Source of the DNA: Lineus longissimus
Taxonomy: Eukaryota; Nemertea; Pilidiophora; Heteronemertea; Lineidae
DNA length: 64,000 nt
Assembly: GCF_910592395.1 (NCBI RefSeq)
Contig: NC_088316.1
Span: 4,028,001 to 4,092,000 of the forward strand
Direction: 5' to 3'
Under the pieces are notes generated by a model that was not told the DNA's origin, made no database searches, and was given only the letters and a program-made list of their open reading frames with translations. This document shows positions 12,141-24,992 of this stretch, in pieces. A program made the position numbers and the translations under genes. Numbering within the stretch: the stretch's first letter is position 1; the number at the start of each line of letters is the position of its first letter.

Positions 12141-13558
12141 TTTGGCTCACTGTAGGGGAGTCTTATGTAATACCGCAGTGTCCGTCGTCCGTCGTCATCG
12201 TCCGTCGTCCGTCGTCGTATCCTATTTAAAAAACAGTGGCACGTTTCTTAACCGCTAGGGCTATGAACTTAAAACTTTGTACACAGCACCCCCTAGGTCA
12301 GGTGACCTCTGACACTGAATTTCGGTCCGATCTGATTCTCAACTTGGCCACCAGGGGGCCAAATGTCGATATCTAAAAAGTGTGATATCTCGCTTATTAG
12401 TGACTTGTTTTCGATGAAACTTGTGTTGTAGGTACTCATAGCAAATATACATCTTATATCATACGGGTTTTTAATTTGACCTACTTTTCAAGTTCACAGA
12501 GGTCATATGGCGAAATTGGCCGTTAGAGTGTAAACTATGGCACGTTTCTTAACCACTAAAGCTATGAACTTGAAACTTGGTACATATAACCCCCTATATC
12601 ACATAGCCTCTGGTGCTGAATTTCAGTTTGATCTGATTCATAACTTTGCCACCAGGGGGCCAAAAGTGGATATCTAAAAAGTGTGATATCTCGCTTATAA
12701 GTGACTTGTTTTCGATAAAATTTTTATGGTAGGTACTCTTAGGAAGAATACATCACATGTCTTACGGGTTTTCAATTTGACCTACTTTTCAAGGTCACAG
12801 AGGTCATATGGCGTAAATTGGCCATTGGAGTGTAAACTATGGCACGTTTCTTAACCAGTAAAGCTATGAACTTGAAACTTGGTGCATATAACCCCCTACA
12901 TCAGATAACCTTTGATGCCGAATTTTGGCCTGATCTGATTCTTTATTCGGCCACCAGGGGGCCATAATGGAAAAAGGAAGAAGTGCAATATCTTGCTTAT
13001 TTGAGTGAATTGTTTTCGATAAAATTTTTATGGCAGGGACTTCTAGCAAGGATACACCACATGTCCTACGATTTTTGGATTTGACCTCCTTTTCTAGGTC
13101 ACAGAGGTCAAATGGCGTAAATTGGCCATTAGAGTGTAACTATGGCACATTTCTTAACTGCTGAAGCTATGAACTTGAAAGTTGGTACATGTAACCCCCT
13201 ACATCAGATAATCTCTGACACCGAATTTTGGCCTCATCTGATTCTTGATTTGGCCACCAGGGGGTCAAAACTGAAAAAGTAAGACGTGCAATATCTTGCT
13301 TATTAATGACTTTTTTTCGATGAATTTTTTATTGCAGGGACTCTTAGCAATCACCCGATATTGATCTTGTTGATGTCATAGACAATTATTGGTTGGATCA
13401 TAAACTTGTATATACTGCCCTGTCTTATTACTTGACATCAATACACATCTAAAAAAAGTCTTCATGCCTGATTGTGTTCACCATATTCACCTCTAAACTA
13501 AGCATGATCCTGCCTACTAAAAGATGTATACGGTGAGCACAATGGCCCCTGGCCGTTT
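12141..13558. mobile_element. Helentron-like element, subfamily A, four core units, both ends present
   Basis: The most complete A copy. It has TTTGGCTCACTGTAGGGG at the left, a CGTC-rich tract, and core units with CTCF-like sequences at 12348, 12649, 12951 and 13254. The right end is TACGGTGAGCACAATGGCC at about 13530, then GGCCGTTTCATT. The short inverted termini (GCTCACNGTA / TACGGTGAGC) and the tandem core match the other copies. A stretch at 13345-13525 between the last unit and the right end is unrelated. Confidence 0.75.
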
Positions 13559-13993
13559 CATTTTAAAAATGACCTCCTAATTTGTTTTAACCACCTTAAA
13601 ATGCTACATTATGACCCCAAATGCCTTTAAAATGCTTCTGAAGTCCTTGAAATCTTCAAAATAGGACCCTTTGACAAAACTGTAAGAGCAGTTTTCCCAG
13701 TGCACGCGAAAACGCAGCGAAAACAGAAAAAGGCATTACTGATGACCTCCCCTCCCCCTCTTAACTCAAAGGCTGTGGAGAACACTGAAGACCCTAGTGT
13801 GACCCGCTGCAAACAAATGGTGACGGGGTTAAAGTTGACGGGCAAAATATATATTCCCGAGTAAGGCCGGAGGTGAGCTATCGGAAATGTTCGTGATGTG
13901 CATTTGGATCTCCTACTGAATATACCCATTACCCCCATTGCACGCTACTCTGTTGATGCCGTAGGATGCACTTCGAGTAAAAGCGTCCAGCCA

Positions 13994-16880
13994 TCAGTAT
14001 ATACGTATTTTACATGTGCATCCCTGTCCTGAGAGAAGGAACTATACTGTAGTCAGTATATATGAATTAGAACCACCGTGTTTATAATTCTAGATAAACA
14101 GAAGCAACCAGTACCAGTAGCAACCGGTACTTTTTACATGTGCATCCCGGTCCTGAGAGAAAGAACTATACTGTAGCCAGTATATATGAATTAGAACCAC
14201 TGTGTTTATAATTCTAGATAAACAGAAGCAACCGGTACTTTTTACATGTGCATCCCGGTCCTGAGAGAAGGAACTATACTGTAGCCAGTATATATGAATT
14301 AGAACCACTGTGTTTATAATTCTAGATAAACAGAAGCAACCAGTACTTTTTACATGTGCATCCCGGTCCTGAGAGAAGGAACTATACTGTAGCCAGTATA
14401 TATGAATTAGAACCACTGTGTTTATAATTCTAGATAAACAGAAGCAACCAGTACCAGTAGCAACCGGTACTTTTTACATGTGCATCCCGGTCCTGAGAGA
14501 AAGAACTATACTGTAGCCAGTATATATGAATTAGAACCACTGTGTTTATAATTCTAGATAAACAGAAGCAACCGGTACTTTTTACATGTGCATCCCTGTC
14601 CTGAGAGAAAGAACTATACTCTAGCCAGTATATATGAATTAGAACCACTGTGTTTATAATTCTAGATAGACAGAAGCAACCGGTACTTTTTACATGTGCA
14701 CCCCTGTCCTGAGAGAACGAACTATACTCTAGCCAGTATATATGAATTAGAACCACCGTGTTTATAATTCTAGATAAACAGAAGCAACCAGTACTTTTTA
14801 CATGTGCATCCCGGTCCTGAGAGAAAGAACTATACTGTAGCCAGTATATATGAATTAGAACCACTGTGTTTATAATTCTAGATAAACAGAAGCAACCAGT
14901 ACCAGTAGCAACCGGTACTTTTTACATGTGCATCCCGGTCCTGAGAGAAAGAACTATACTGTAGCCAGTATATATGAATTAGAACCACCGTGTTTATAAT
15001 TCTAGATAAACAGAAGCAACCAGTACTTTTTACATGTGCATCCCGGTCCTGAGAGAAGGAACTATACTGTAGCGAGTATATATGAATTAGAACCACTGTG
15101 TTTATAATTCTAGAAGCAACCAGTACTTTTTACATGTGCATCCCGGTCCTGAGAGAAGGAACTATACTGTAGCCAGTATATATGAATTAGAACCACTGTG
15201 TTTATAATTCTAGATAAACAGAAGCAACCAGTACTTTTTACATGTGCATCCCGGTCCTGAGAGAAGGAACTATACTGTAGCCAGTATATATGAATTAGAA
15301 TCACTGTGTTTATAATTCTAGATAAACAGAAGCAACCGGTACTTTTTACATGTGCATCCCTGTCCTGAGAGAAAGAACTATACTCTAGCCAGTATATATG
15401 AATTAGAACCACTGTGTTTATAATTCTAGATAAACAGAAGCAACCAGTACCAGTAGCAACCGGTACTTTTTACATGTGCATCCCTGTCCTGAGGGAAAGC
15501 ACTATACTGTAGCCAGTATATATGAATTAGAACCACTGTGTTTATAATTCTAGATAAACAGAAGCAACCAGTACTTTTTACATGTGCATCCCGGTCCTGA
15601 GAGAAGGAACTATACTGTAGCCAGTATATATGAATTAGAACCACTGTGTTTATAATTCTAGATAAACAGAAGCAACCGGTACTTTTTACATGTGCATCCC
15701 GGTCCTGAGAGAAGGAACTATACTGTAGCCAGTATATATGAATTAGAACCACTGTGTTTATAATTCTAGATAAACAGAAGCAACCGGTACTTTTTACATG
15801 TGCATCCCGGTCCTGAGAGAAGGAACTATACTGTAGCCAGTATATATGAATTAGAACCACTGTGTTTATAATTCTAGATAAACAGAAGCAACCAGTACTT
15901 TTTACATGTGCATCCCGGTCCTGAGAGAAGGAACTATACTGTAGCCAGTATATATGAATTAGAACCACTGTGTTTATAATTCTAGATAAACAGAAGCAAC
16001 CAGTACCAGTAGCAACCGGTACTTTTTACATGTGCATCCCGGTCCTGAGAGAAAGAACTATACTGTAGCCAGTATATATGAATTAGAACCACTGTGTTTA
16101 TAATTCTAGATAAACAGAAGCAACCAGTACTTTTTACATGTGCATCCCGGTCCTGAGAGAAGGAACTATACTGTAGCCAGTATATATGAATTAGAACCAC
16201 TGTGTTTATAATTCTAGATAAACAGAAGCAACCGGTACTTTTTACATGTACATCCCTGTCCTGAGAGAAAGAACTATACTGTAGCCAGTATATATGAATT
16301 AGAACCACTGTGTTTATAATTCTAGATAAACAGAAGCAACCAGTACCAGTAGCAACCGGTACTTTTTACATGTGCATCCCGGTCCTGAGAGAAAGAACTA
16401 TACTGTAGCCAGTATATATGAATTAGAACCACTGTGTTTATAATTCTAGATAAACAGAAGCAACCAGTACCAGTAGCAACCGGTACTTTTTACATGTGCA
16501 TCCCGGTCCTGAGAGAAAGAACTATACTGTAGCCAGTATATATGAATTAGAACCACTGTGTTTATAATTCTAGATAAACAGAAGCAACCAGTACCAGTAG
16601 CAACCGGTACTTTTTACATGTGCATCCCGGTCCTGAGAGAAAGAACTATACTGTAGCCAGTATATATGAATTAGAACCACTGTGTTTATAATTCTAGATA
16701 AACAGAAGCAACCAGTACCAGTAGCAACCGGTACTTTTTACATGTGCATCCCGGTCCTGAGAGAAAGAACTATACTGTAGCCAGTATATATGAATTAGAA
16801 CCACTGTGTTTATAATTCTAGATAAACAGAAGCAACCGGTACTTTTTACATGTGCATCCCTGTCCTGAGAGAAAGAACTA
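13994..16880. repeat. 26-unit satellite with 108- and 124-bp unit types
   Basis: The landmark TACATGTG falls at 14011, 14135, 14243, 14351, 14475 and so on to 16847. The 25 intervals are fifteen of 108 bp, nine of 124 bp and one of 100 bp. Long units differ only by a 16-bp insertion (AGTACCAGTAGCAACC); the 100-bp interval has lost 8 bp between two AGA repeats. Long units come every three to five units, then four in a row at the right end. Each unit has a perfect hairpin, TATACTG-TAGC-CAGTATA. Because 108 is a multiple of three, a 36-codon frame on the minus strand stays open across short units and breaks at each long one; this is a by-product of the period and not a gene. The array ends abruptly inside a unit at 16880. 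Confidence 0.97.
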
Positions 16881-18340
16881 TCAATTCTAATTATAGTTTA
16901 GTCGCAGTCATCAAGGGTTAATCATGCTAATTAAGGAACTGGCACGGATATCAGCCGGGATCAAGTGAGATTGATTGAATTCCTCCAGAGGGCATTTCAC
17001 TTTGTAATTATTCAAAGCCAGATATCAGAGACTTTCATATCGGCAACAGTTGGCTGTGTGGAATGCATGAATAGTTTAGTCACAGTATCAGATGCTAACC
17101 CTTTCTGGTGCTGCTGTTGATGATGACATGCCTTTAGGTAACAGTGGGGTGGGTGAGAGTTCCGGACTTCAGACTGCATTAGAGTGGCCATTGTGATCTA
17201 AATGTAGTTGTTGTTGTGTCGGAATCGCTGTCTGATTATGGTAGATTTGATAGTAACAATGAAACATCCTTTGTGACATGATGCAGTGTCAATAAAAACC
17301 CTGTAGCCATCCCGGCCCTCCCCGTCAGGAATCACAACTAGTTTAGGGTCAAATTAGTCATGTTAGTGTTGAGGGCGAAGAAAACAGGGAAAGTTACCAG
17401 AAAATCATGTGGTGTCAAAGACCAAGCCCTTGAAACCAATGCCAATTGTCGACTGAGTGTTGATAGCCTGATGGGGGAGGGGTTACAGGGTTTACGTTAC
17501 ATAAGCTGCGCGTACACCACCACATTGCTGCGACAAATTGGTTCGGCAATCCATTGCCGATACAAATTGCCGGGTCGCCCGGCTTGTTAAAAGCTCGGCT
17601 TTGTCGTGGTGTACGCACAAATGGATCGGCAATTAGCTAGTTAGATGGTTCGGCAACAGGCGGCGCTTTCGAAATGGTGCTTTCTGCTTGTTTGTGCGCC
17701 ATCTGTTGCCGGATTTTATAACTAGCTGCAGCGCTGGTGTAAGCGCTTGGTGGATTTTCGATGGTGCGGCATTGGTTCGCGAACCAAGATTGGTGGTCCA
17801 TTTTCAGGTGGTGTACATGCGGATATTGGCAATAACAGACAGGGCGTGGTTACTCAATTAGCGTTGTTTGCAGAAACACCAGTATTAAATCTCACTTCAC
17901 ATGGTAATTATTATTTTTGGGGTTGCTCCAATAGCGTTAGGCACAGACTGGCGTCAACAAAATGCTTCCATGACCCATTCAACAGCAAAAAAATCACCAC
18001 TCCACTATTTACGCTTCCAATACTGGATATCTATATCTGTCAGTGATTTATTGATGGGCTCGGGAAGCAACAGCTGAATGAGCCCATTCATAGATTACCT
18101 GATCGCAAAATCCTGTCCTGATTTCGGATATGTTTCTGTTTTTTGTGAGCCCATTATCGATCAATTAACATGATTAATGATTTTCAAATCCGCAACGGTT
18201 TTTTTTCTCTCGGAATGTCTTGTTCAAATGAGATTGCGGTTCAAAAACATCGTCAGAAAAGTTGGGTTTTTAGCCCACGCCTAATAAATAGCAAGAGTCT
18301 TAGAATTTTGAATATCAACACCAAGCTCATTCCAAAGCCT
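16881..18340. other. Intronic sequence, no gene seen
   Basis: Contains the foldback at 17510-17616. The open frames around 17360-18046 have no recognisable motif or convincing splice context. Confidence 0.45.
17510..17616. repeat. Short foldback (inverted repeat)
   Basis: GCGTACACCAC at 17510-17520 pairs with GTGGTGTACGC at 17606-17616. A further GACAAA/TTTGTC pairing lies inside if an 11-bp insertion in the left arm is bulged out. The GC content is higher than the surroundings. Probably a small MITE. Confidence 0.5.
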
Positions 18341-18344
18341 TGCT

Positions 18345-18800
18345 CCTTGGACAAGGAAGCTTGAACAAAGAAGACAAACCTCCACGAAAAAAAACATGTT
18401 TTTGGAGATGCCTTGAGAGCAGTGAGGAACAGCTGGTGAGACATGATCGGAAGACCAGATGGGTCACTCTTGGCCGGAACTGGAGAGGATCGCCAGGGAC
18501 AGAGGACGATTGGGGAAAGTTGTTAGCAGTCTATACTCTCAGAGGAGTGAAGGAAGTAGAGAGTAGTAGCCCGCTTTCTGAATTGGAGAAAACGACGTCT
18601 GCCCATGCGACATGGAGTTCATGACTGTGGAGCTCATACTGGGGAGATGTACCTGATTGGCAACCCTTAGGAACGACATCTGGCCTGAAGGAACTTGCTT
18701 ACAAAACCAGCTTTACGGAGACAAAGAACAGCGCCAGAGAACCGCTGAGTTTGTCATCAGATTGAAGTTGACTGTCTAGCGAATGAGAAGAAGAAGAAGA
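18345..18800 (+). mobile_element. Probable LINE 3' remnant ending in (GAA)n
   Basis: One frame near 18470-18545 reads LERIARDRGRLGKVV and a later one reads RTAEFVIRL just before stop and an (AGAAGA)n tail at 18786. Both patterns are typical of the C-terminal ends of non-LTR retrotransposon ORF2 proteins, though they are in different frames. No reverse transcriptase core remains. It is a degraded fragment. Confidence 0.4.
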
Positions 18801-19029
18801 AGTAGCCTTCCTCCACTACTAAGAGCACAGGACATGGCCCTTCTCCTGTCATCGAGACATTCCATCAACCAAGTAACTGCTTCAATCTGAACGGTAAATA
18901 GTAAATATTGATTAATGACAAACAGGAACATCTGGTGAAGCTTAGTTCTTCCTAATTTGTTTTGACGGATCAAGTCACTTGAGGCGGTCTGGAGAACATT
19001 GAAAGCTCCTTCACATATTGGCTTTAGGG

Positions 19030-20075
19030 CTGAACAGAGGCGGATGTGGTTATTATTTTGAGGAAAAGTCGGGGAGGTGAGGGTTTCTTGAGGGGTGGAC
19101 TGTCTCCCTGCCACTGCCAGGCCTGAGGTTATGCTGGGTATGTTTGAATCTAATGATACCAAGCCAAAATCACTCCAGCATTGTATTGCCCAGTGTTTTG
19201 GGTCTTTGGCAGTTTGGGAATATCGGTATAAACTCCCTTACATATTGGTGCTGGTGAAGAACATGAGAAAATGGTTTCACCTTTTGAGGATAAGTCAGAC
19301 AGAAAACTCCAAGAAACTGTTTCCGCCTTAACAGGTCAATTGTAAATATTGATCAAGGATGAGCAGGAACATCTGTTGAAGCTTATTGTTTCTAATTTGT
19401 TTGGACAGATCAAGTAACTTGAGGTGGTTGGGCGAGTGATTGGCAACTCTTTCTCATATTGGCCGTCTAGCAAAGAACAAGAGGTAGAAGCGTTGGTTTA
19501 ACCTTTTGAGGAAAGGTCAGCAGGGTTTCACGGCGGTTGGTCGGTCCCCCTGCCACCATCATTGTCAAAAGCTCCCAGTCCTGGGTGATGTAGGTTAGAA
19601 TCTAGTGTTACCAGACCTGAATTCCTCCACCAATATCCATCGTTTGGTCGTGGGCAGTATGCCAAACATTGGTAACTTTCTGACATCGGCGCTGGGGGGC
19701 AGAACAGATGATTCTACCTTGTGAGGAAAAGTCTGCAAAGTGAGGGTTTCCTATCGGGTGATTTGTACCACCTGCCGCCATCCGGTCCAAGGCTCAGCTA
19801 GCAGTCCTGGGAGATGTGTCCCGCTCTTACGTTCGAAAGAGGAGTGGGGTTAACCTTTTAAGAAAATGTCAGCAAGGTGATGGTTTCCTAAGGTGTGATA
19901 TGTTCGACCTGCCACCATCAGGTCCAAGGTTCAGCTTGCAGCCCTGGGTGATGTTAGGGAACACCCTATTCCAGGAACGACTGGATACTTTTAACCTATT
20001 GAGGAAAAGTCAGGGAGGGGAGAATTTTCTCAGAACGGCATCAACCACCTGCCATTACGTTCTGTCCTGTAGGCT
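19030..20075. repeat. Degenerate tandem repeat of about 140-210 bp
   Basis: A motif of the form TAACCTTTTGAGGAAAAGTCAG followed by GGTTTCCT, CCACCTGCCACCATC and GTCCTGGGTGATGT recurs at about 19050, 19500, 19710, 19850 and 19990 with many substitutions. The last three are about 142 bp apart. It is an old, diverged array with no coding frame shared between units. Confidence 0.6.
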
Positions 20076-20819
20076 AAATTAGTTTTACTTTGTAACTTGT
20101 CAGCAGCCTAGATATTGAACTCATCTTCTATTTTGGCTTTCGGTTATTCAACCCCAAGATCTGCAACCATGGCTCGTCAATTCCCAAGACCAATCCCACA
20201 CAACCCACATTCTTGCAAGGCTAATTCATCCGACAACGTATAAAAACCTCAATTTACAACCTCTTATTTCCTAAGTACGCAGCATGATCACTCTTCGTTG
20301 TCAAACAAGTCCCAGTGGATTAAATTCTTCTTCGAAAATGCAAGAAAATTGCCTAACTTTGAAGTCACGAAATTTTAATGGTATAGCCATTTCAATTTAA
20401 TGTTCCATTTAGAAAATGTGGAAAGCTCAATTTTGTTACGTTATATTTCTTAACACTCCATTATTGCAACATGGGAATGTATTTTTGGGATTTGGTGGTT
20501 ACCATGGTAACTCACTGTTGAATCGTGTTCATTTGGAAATCTAATCTGGTCCAAATCTTTTTAGTGGAGTTAACATAATCTACTTATGTACAATTTGTCG
20601 AAATTGATTTCAGTGTGTTCTCAAAAAACCCAAGATAGAATTTAACCAAGACAGATTGGATTAATTCAGCAAATTTTTGGCCCCTCTTATCTTAACAGAG
20701 AAATTGTTTCTAAAAGACTTGGCCTGCAACTAAAAATTCAGGGCTATAGTAACTATGTACCCTGAAATAACTTTTTAAAAATTGAAAATTACTGGCCACT
20801 AGGTCAATGAAAGTACTGA

Positions 20820-21290
20820 GTTGCACTGACTGGTCTAGAACCCAAGACCTTCTGATCACAAGTCAGACACTCTTCAACTGTGCCAATGTGCCTTCCTAGA
20901 GTTACATAAGTAATATTATATTGCTTCTAGTTTTTACCTATTCACCAGTGAGAGTGCACAAACTACACTACACTTGGCAGTTTCAGGTCAGTGAAAGTAC
21001 CAATTGGTTGCACTGACAGAGCCTCGAACCAAATACCTTCTGATCACAAGTCAGACACTCTTCAACTGTGCCAATGTGCCTTCCTAGAGTTACATAAGTA
21101 ATATTATATTGCTTCTGGTTTTTACCTATTCACCAGTGAGAGTGCACAAACTACACTACACTTGGCAGTTTCAGGTCAGTGAAAGTACCAATTTGTTGCG
21201 CTGGCCTTCTGATCACAATACGGACACTCTTCAACAGTGTCAGTGTGCGTTGCTAGAGTTACATAAGTAATATATTATACTGCTTCTAGT
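20820..21290 (-). mobile_element. Tandem trimer of a tRNA-derived SINE-like unit
   Basis: The minus strand reads GGCACAGTTGAAGAGTGTC, then TGATCAGAAGGTC and GGGTTCTAGACC: an A-box and a B-box with tRNA-like spacing. TCTGATCACA marks the unit at 20851, 21039 and 21208 (188 and 169 bp apart). The copies share the tail as well as the head, so the whole unit was duplicated in tandem rather than inserted three times. Confidence 0.65.
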
Positions 21291-21884
21291 TTTGACAATA
21301 TTCCAAAAACTTAGAAATTCCCTTGCATGATATTCTTTGATGTATACATACATTGAGACCATGATAAATTAGAGACGCTCTGCAATCAATTTTCTTCATA
21401 TTTAAGCCATAGAAATGATAAAAGAGATGTCGAAACCATTAATTTTACTGACGTTGACCCGAAATCGATAAAGTGGATATACAGATGGGAATTCCCGTTT
21501 CAGATGATACAGATGCAGTCCACGATCATAGCAGCGTAAAGTAATCAAAACTAATGGTGAAATCTGATGTTGAAATTGGCCATGTGAGGAATTTGCAAAA
21601 ATCGAAAGCAATTTGCAGAGCTAGAGATACTTGATTTTAACTTCAGTCAGTTTCATTCAGGATGGGCTTGATTACGTTCACTAGATCTTTGTCGGTAGGT
21701 TTGCTGTTTTTGGATGTTGCAGGCGCTTTTGAAATCTTTCATGCTAGAAAAACTGTCTCGTTTTATGGCATTGTGTTGTATGAGACTTACACATGGTATT
21801 GAGTACTTAAGACATCAACAAAACAAAACATTATACATGTAGGATCTAACAAAGTATAATACGATTCCTAAGATCTCTGCGACA

Positions 21885-22295
21885 AGTGCCGAGACAGAGC
21901 GCCGCATCCAAGCGTTTGAGATGAAGTGCCTGCGGAAACTACTTTGGATTTCATAACTGCAACGAAGAACCAATGTGTCAGTTCGACAAGAAGTGGAACG
22001 CACAAGACACTCCTGGCCACCGTAAAAAGACGGAGGCTCAACTGGTTTGGACATGTATGCCGACATGACTCGCTTGCAAAGACAATCTTGCAAGGCACTG
22101 TCGCTGGAGGGAGGAAGCAAGGAAGACCAAGGAAAATGTGGATGGAGCACATAAAAGAGTGGAGCAGCCTCACAACACCTCAACTTATCCGGAAGGCCGA
22201 AAACAGATCTAATTGGGCTGAATCACTGCTGCCAGCTGCCATGGTGCCCCTATGATTTTATGTCATGGGTCGTCTTCGTAGTAATAGTAGCAAGA
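21885..22295 (+). mobile_element. C-terminal fragment of a non-LTR retrotransposon ORF2
   Basis: The first frame reads TERRIQAFEMKCLRKLLWIS and then stops; another frame continues with RRRLNWFGHVCRHD and GGRKQGRPRKMWMEHIKEW, which reads to a stop at about 22255. These are the conserved blocks that follow the reverse transcriptase domain in many LINE proteins. The frameshift between them, the loss of everything upstream, and the short TAGTAATAGTAG-type tail near 22290 show a dead 5'-truncated copy. Confidence 0.8.
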
Positions 22296-22299
22296 TCTC

Positions 22300-24335
22300 T
22301 GCAGAATCATCTTGTAGCCTTTTCCTCTCTCTGTGCTCCTATCCTTATTAGTATTCAAGTGATATTTTTAACAAAGCCAGTACAGAAGCCCAACGGTTCT
22401 GCCATTCTCTGATTAGTGTGTTCACACCCGCTCAGTGTTCGAGGCAGAAATCAGTACTTGGCAGATAGGTCAGACTGGCATTTCATTATCACAGACAATA
22501 GCTGATTAATTAAGCTAGAGGATAAAAGAGGACCACCGAATGGGCCAATTTCAGGAGACAGCTGGTTAGATGCTGGGTTGCAAAAGGTTGAGACAATTTT
22601 ATGACAGAGGTTTGTGATTATAGAGATGGTGTTTGTGTTGGTGGAGCAGGCTGATTGCTTTGCTGTTGAATCCCACCAGTTGTTAGCGCTCCAAAGCCCC
22701 AAGCAGTGCAGATGAAACGATTGCGAGACATAATTTAGTTTAATCCAGGGTTAATATATTATAGTTTGCATTAACTGTAAGCAACCATAAATACCTCATC
22801 AGGGCTGGTCCCATGCTGCAGAGCTATTTCCTAATTTCCCAAGGGCTGACACATTGTTTCAACATGGATTGTTACAAATTGACGAAGTAACCAGTGTTCT
22901 AACCCCACATGAATAGTTTGTGAATGTAAACCAATTTAGTTATTGCTTTGGAAAACTCGCCACCAGCATAAGACCTTTTACATAATGGGTTTTCAGTTGC
23001 GTTTTAAAAGTGTCAATGTTTTCAGAATCCTCTATGTGATTTATTATTCCAACAATGAGTATTTTTCATGCATGGAAACCTGGGATTTCATTAAGCGAAT
23101 GTTGGATTTGTATTACACTTGATTGCAATTGTTGGCCAATCTCTTTTCCAGTGAATAGTTCATTATTTCCACAGAAAGTGGATTCTATGAACATTGTCAA
23201 AGATTGTCAACATCACGTGAAATCGTTTATGGTGGAGAGGCTTTGCATGTTGCCAGGCTTTTATGATCAAGTTTGAGACTCAGCACGGAGATTGTCCTGC
23301 TTGTTATAGTTTGCGGCAGATAAGCCTTATAGATTAAGCCAACAAGTCTGTATTTTAATGGCTTAAAGAGAATTTTGCACAAGCAATATATTGCCCTTCC
23401 TGCGCTTCAATCGGTATCATAGCAATTGATGCATCATCAAGTCAAACACGAGTTTCTGATTAGACCCGTATTGCGGGCCCCCGCTTGTTCATCAGCATCA
23501 GTTCATCAGCAGGCGCAGTGGACACCAAATTGCCACGTCAACATCATTTGTTAATCACAGGACTTTCGGAAAAAGGAAACAATATCGTGGATTTTCACCG
23601 CCCGAGAAAATGTAAAAAGTAGGCTGAATCATTGGTTGTGCGAAATCCCCTTTAAAGCTGAAGGCTTGTTCTGTTCCTCTGGCAAAGAAACTACTTAAAA
23701 ATGTCCTGCAGTTGACAGGGGATATCTCGGACATGATGTTCTCTGTTGTTTTTGCAGTGGGACTAAAGCATTCTGCAAACAAGCGATATTTGTCGCCTCA
23801 ACCAGTGATCATGATCAGATACGACTGAAGTCCTTTGCAGAGGTTATTACAGGTGCCTGGCAACAAGAATCAGTAATTGCTGTGACTTGTTATCAGTATC
23901 ATGCCCAAAAATTCTAATTCTAACTGCCGAAGAGCAATTTTTCATTGCTCATTGCAGCAATAATTGTCACAGGTTGCAGCAATCACAGTTGCTTGTTAAG
24001 TCTGATGGAACTCCTAATTGGTAATAAATATTATGGCCCTAAATTTCCCTCAAATGAAGTCTTAGCCATAACCTAATTAATAAATAACATCCAGTCATGA
24101 TAATTACTGAAGTGACGAATAAAATTCTCTCGAGTAGAGTAATTGAGTCATTTCAATTCTTATTTCAATTCTTATTTATGGAAGTTTTATTGCCGAGTTT
24201 CCCCGCAGTTTAATTGAATTTCCTCAAGGATTAAATTAGATTTGAACGGTAACCAAATCAAGTTTTGTTTACGGAGAGGCAAGTGTTGAAAGTCTCCACT
24301 GGATGTTAGAATTGGTTATGAGGGAGAGAGACTAG
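22300..24335. other. Intronic sequence, no gene seen
   Basis: AT-rich sequence with no supported feature. Confidence 0.45.
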
Positions 24336-24340
24336 AGACT

Positions 24341-24490
24341 AGTGGCATAGTGATTGGAGCGTCGGGCTCATAATCAGGTTGAGGGCTCGACATCCAGGGC
24401 GGAACACTGTAGTTTCGTCTTTGTGTCCTTGACATACTTGAGCAAAACACACAATCCTAAATTGCTTTGTCCTTCAAATGGGACATGTTT
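24341..24490 (+). mobile_element. tRNA-derived SINE
   Basis: TGGCATAGTGATTGG at 24343 fits a pol III A-box and GGCTCGACATCC near 24384 a B-box. Between them CTCATAA resembles a tRNA-Met anticodon loop (CAT). The body then has GTCCTTGACATACTTGAGCA and CCTAAATTGCTTTGTCCTTC, resembling the central domain shared by many animal SINEs. The 3' end fades near 24490. Confidence 0.7.
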
Positions 24491-24992
24491 TTCGAATTTC
24501 AGATGAACCTATGGTGACATGCCATTCCTGATTCCAGTGCTCTAATGATTTTTCAGTGATCCTGTTTTGAGAAGTTGTAGTTGTGCTGGAAACCGTTTCT
24601 TTATGAAATACGTGAAAAGAACTGCTTTGCAGAACTTATACGATGCAGTGCTACTTTTACTCCATCAGTGATGCTATCTGCAGGCACAATGTTAAATCGG
24701 TCAGTGATGCCATCTGCAGACATAAGAAGGAACTTGACTGTTGAATCATGCTATCGCCGTGTGACAGCTTATCCACTTTTTCAAACCAACTACTCGGGTT
24801 TCGCACCCCTAACGTCCACTGCAGTAAGCCTGTGTATGTGCCCACGATGGAGGTAAGTTTCTTGATTGATTGACCAGCAGCGTCAATGGCAATAGTGGCC
24901 TGAATAGAAGGCCTAAAATTTCCCCCATTACGGGCCTAGAAATGTGCACTATGTAAAGATCTGGCTGGACGTTAGAAGTGAGTAACTAGAGT

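Noticed and set aside
13627-13938. 103-codon minus-strand frame
   Set aside because: No domain, splice context or codon bias; it lies between a mobile element and the satellite.
14090-16308. A series of minus-strand open frames with perfect 36-residue repeats
   Set aside because: They are the 108-bp satellite read in one frame; each 124-bp unit breaks the frame, and no promoter or splice context exists.
18776-19162. 128-codon minus-strand frame
   Set aside because: Made of the (GAA)n tail of a LINE remnant and the degenerate repeat; no conserved features.
21815-22183. Two minus-strand frames of 100-120 codons
   Set aside because: They are antisense shadows of the LINE ORF2 fragment on the plus strand.
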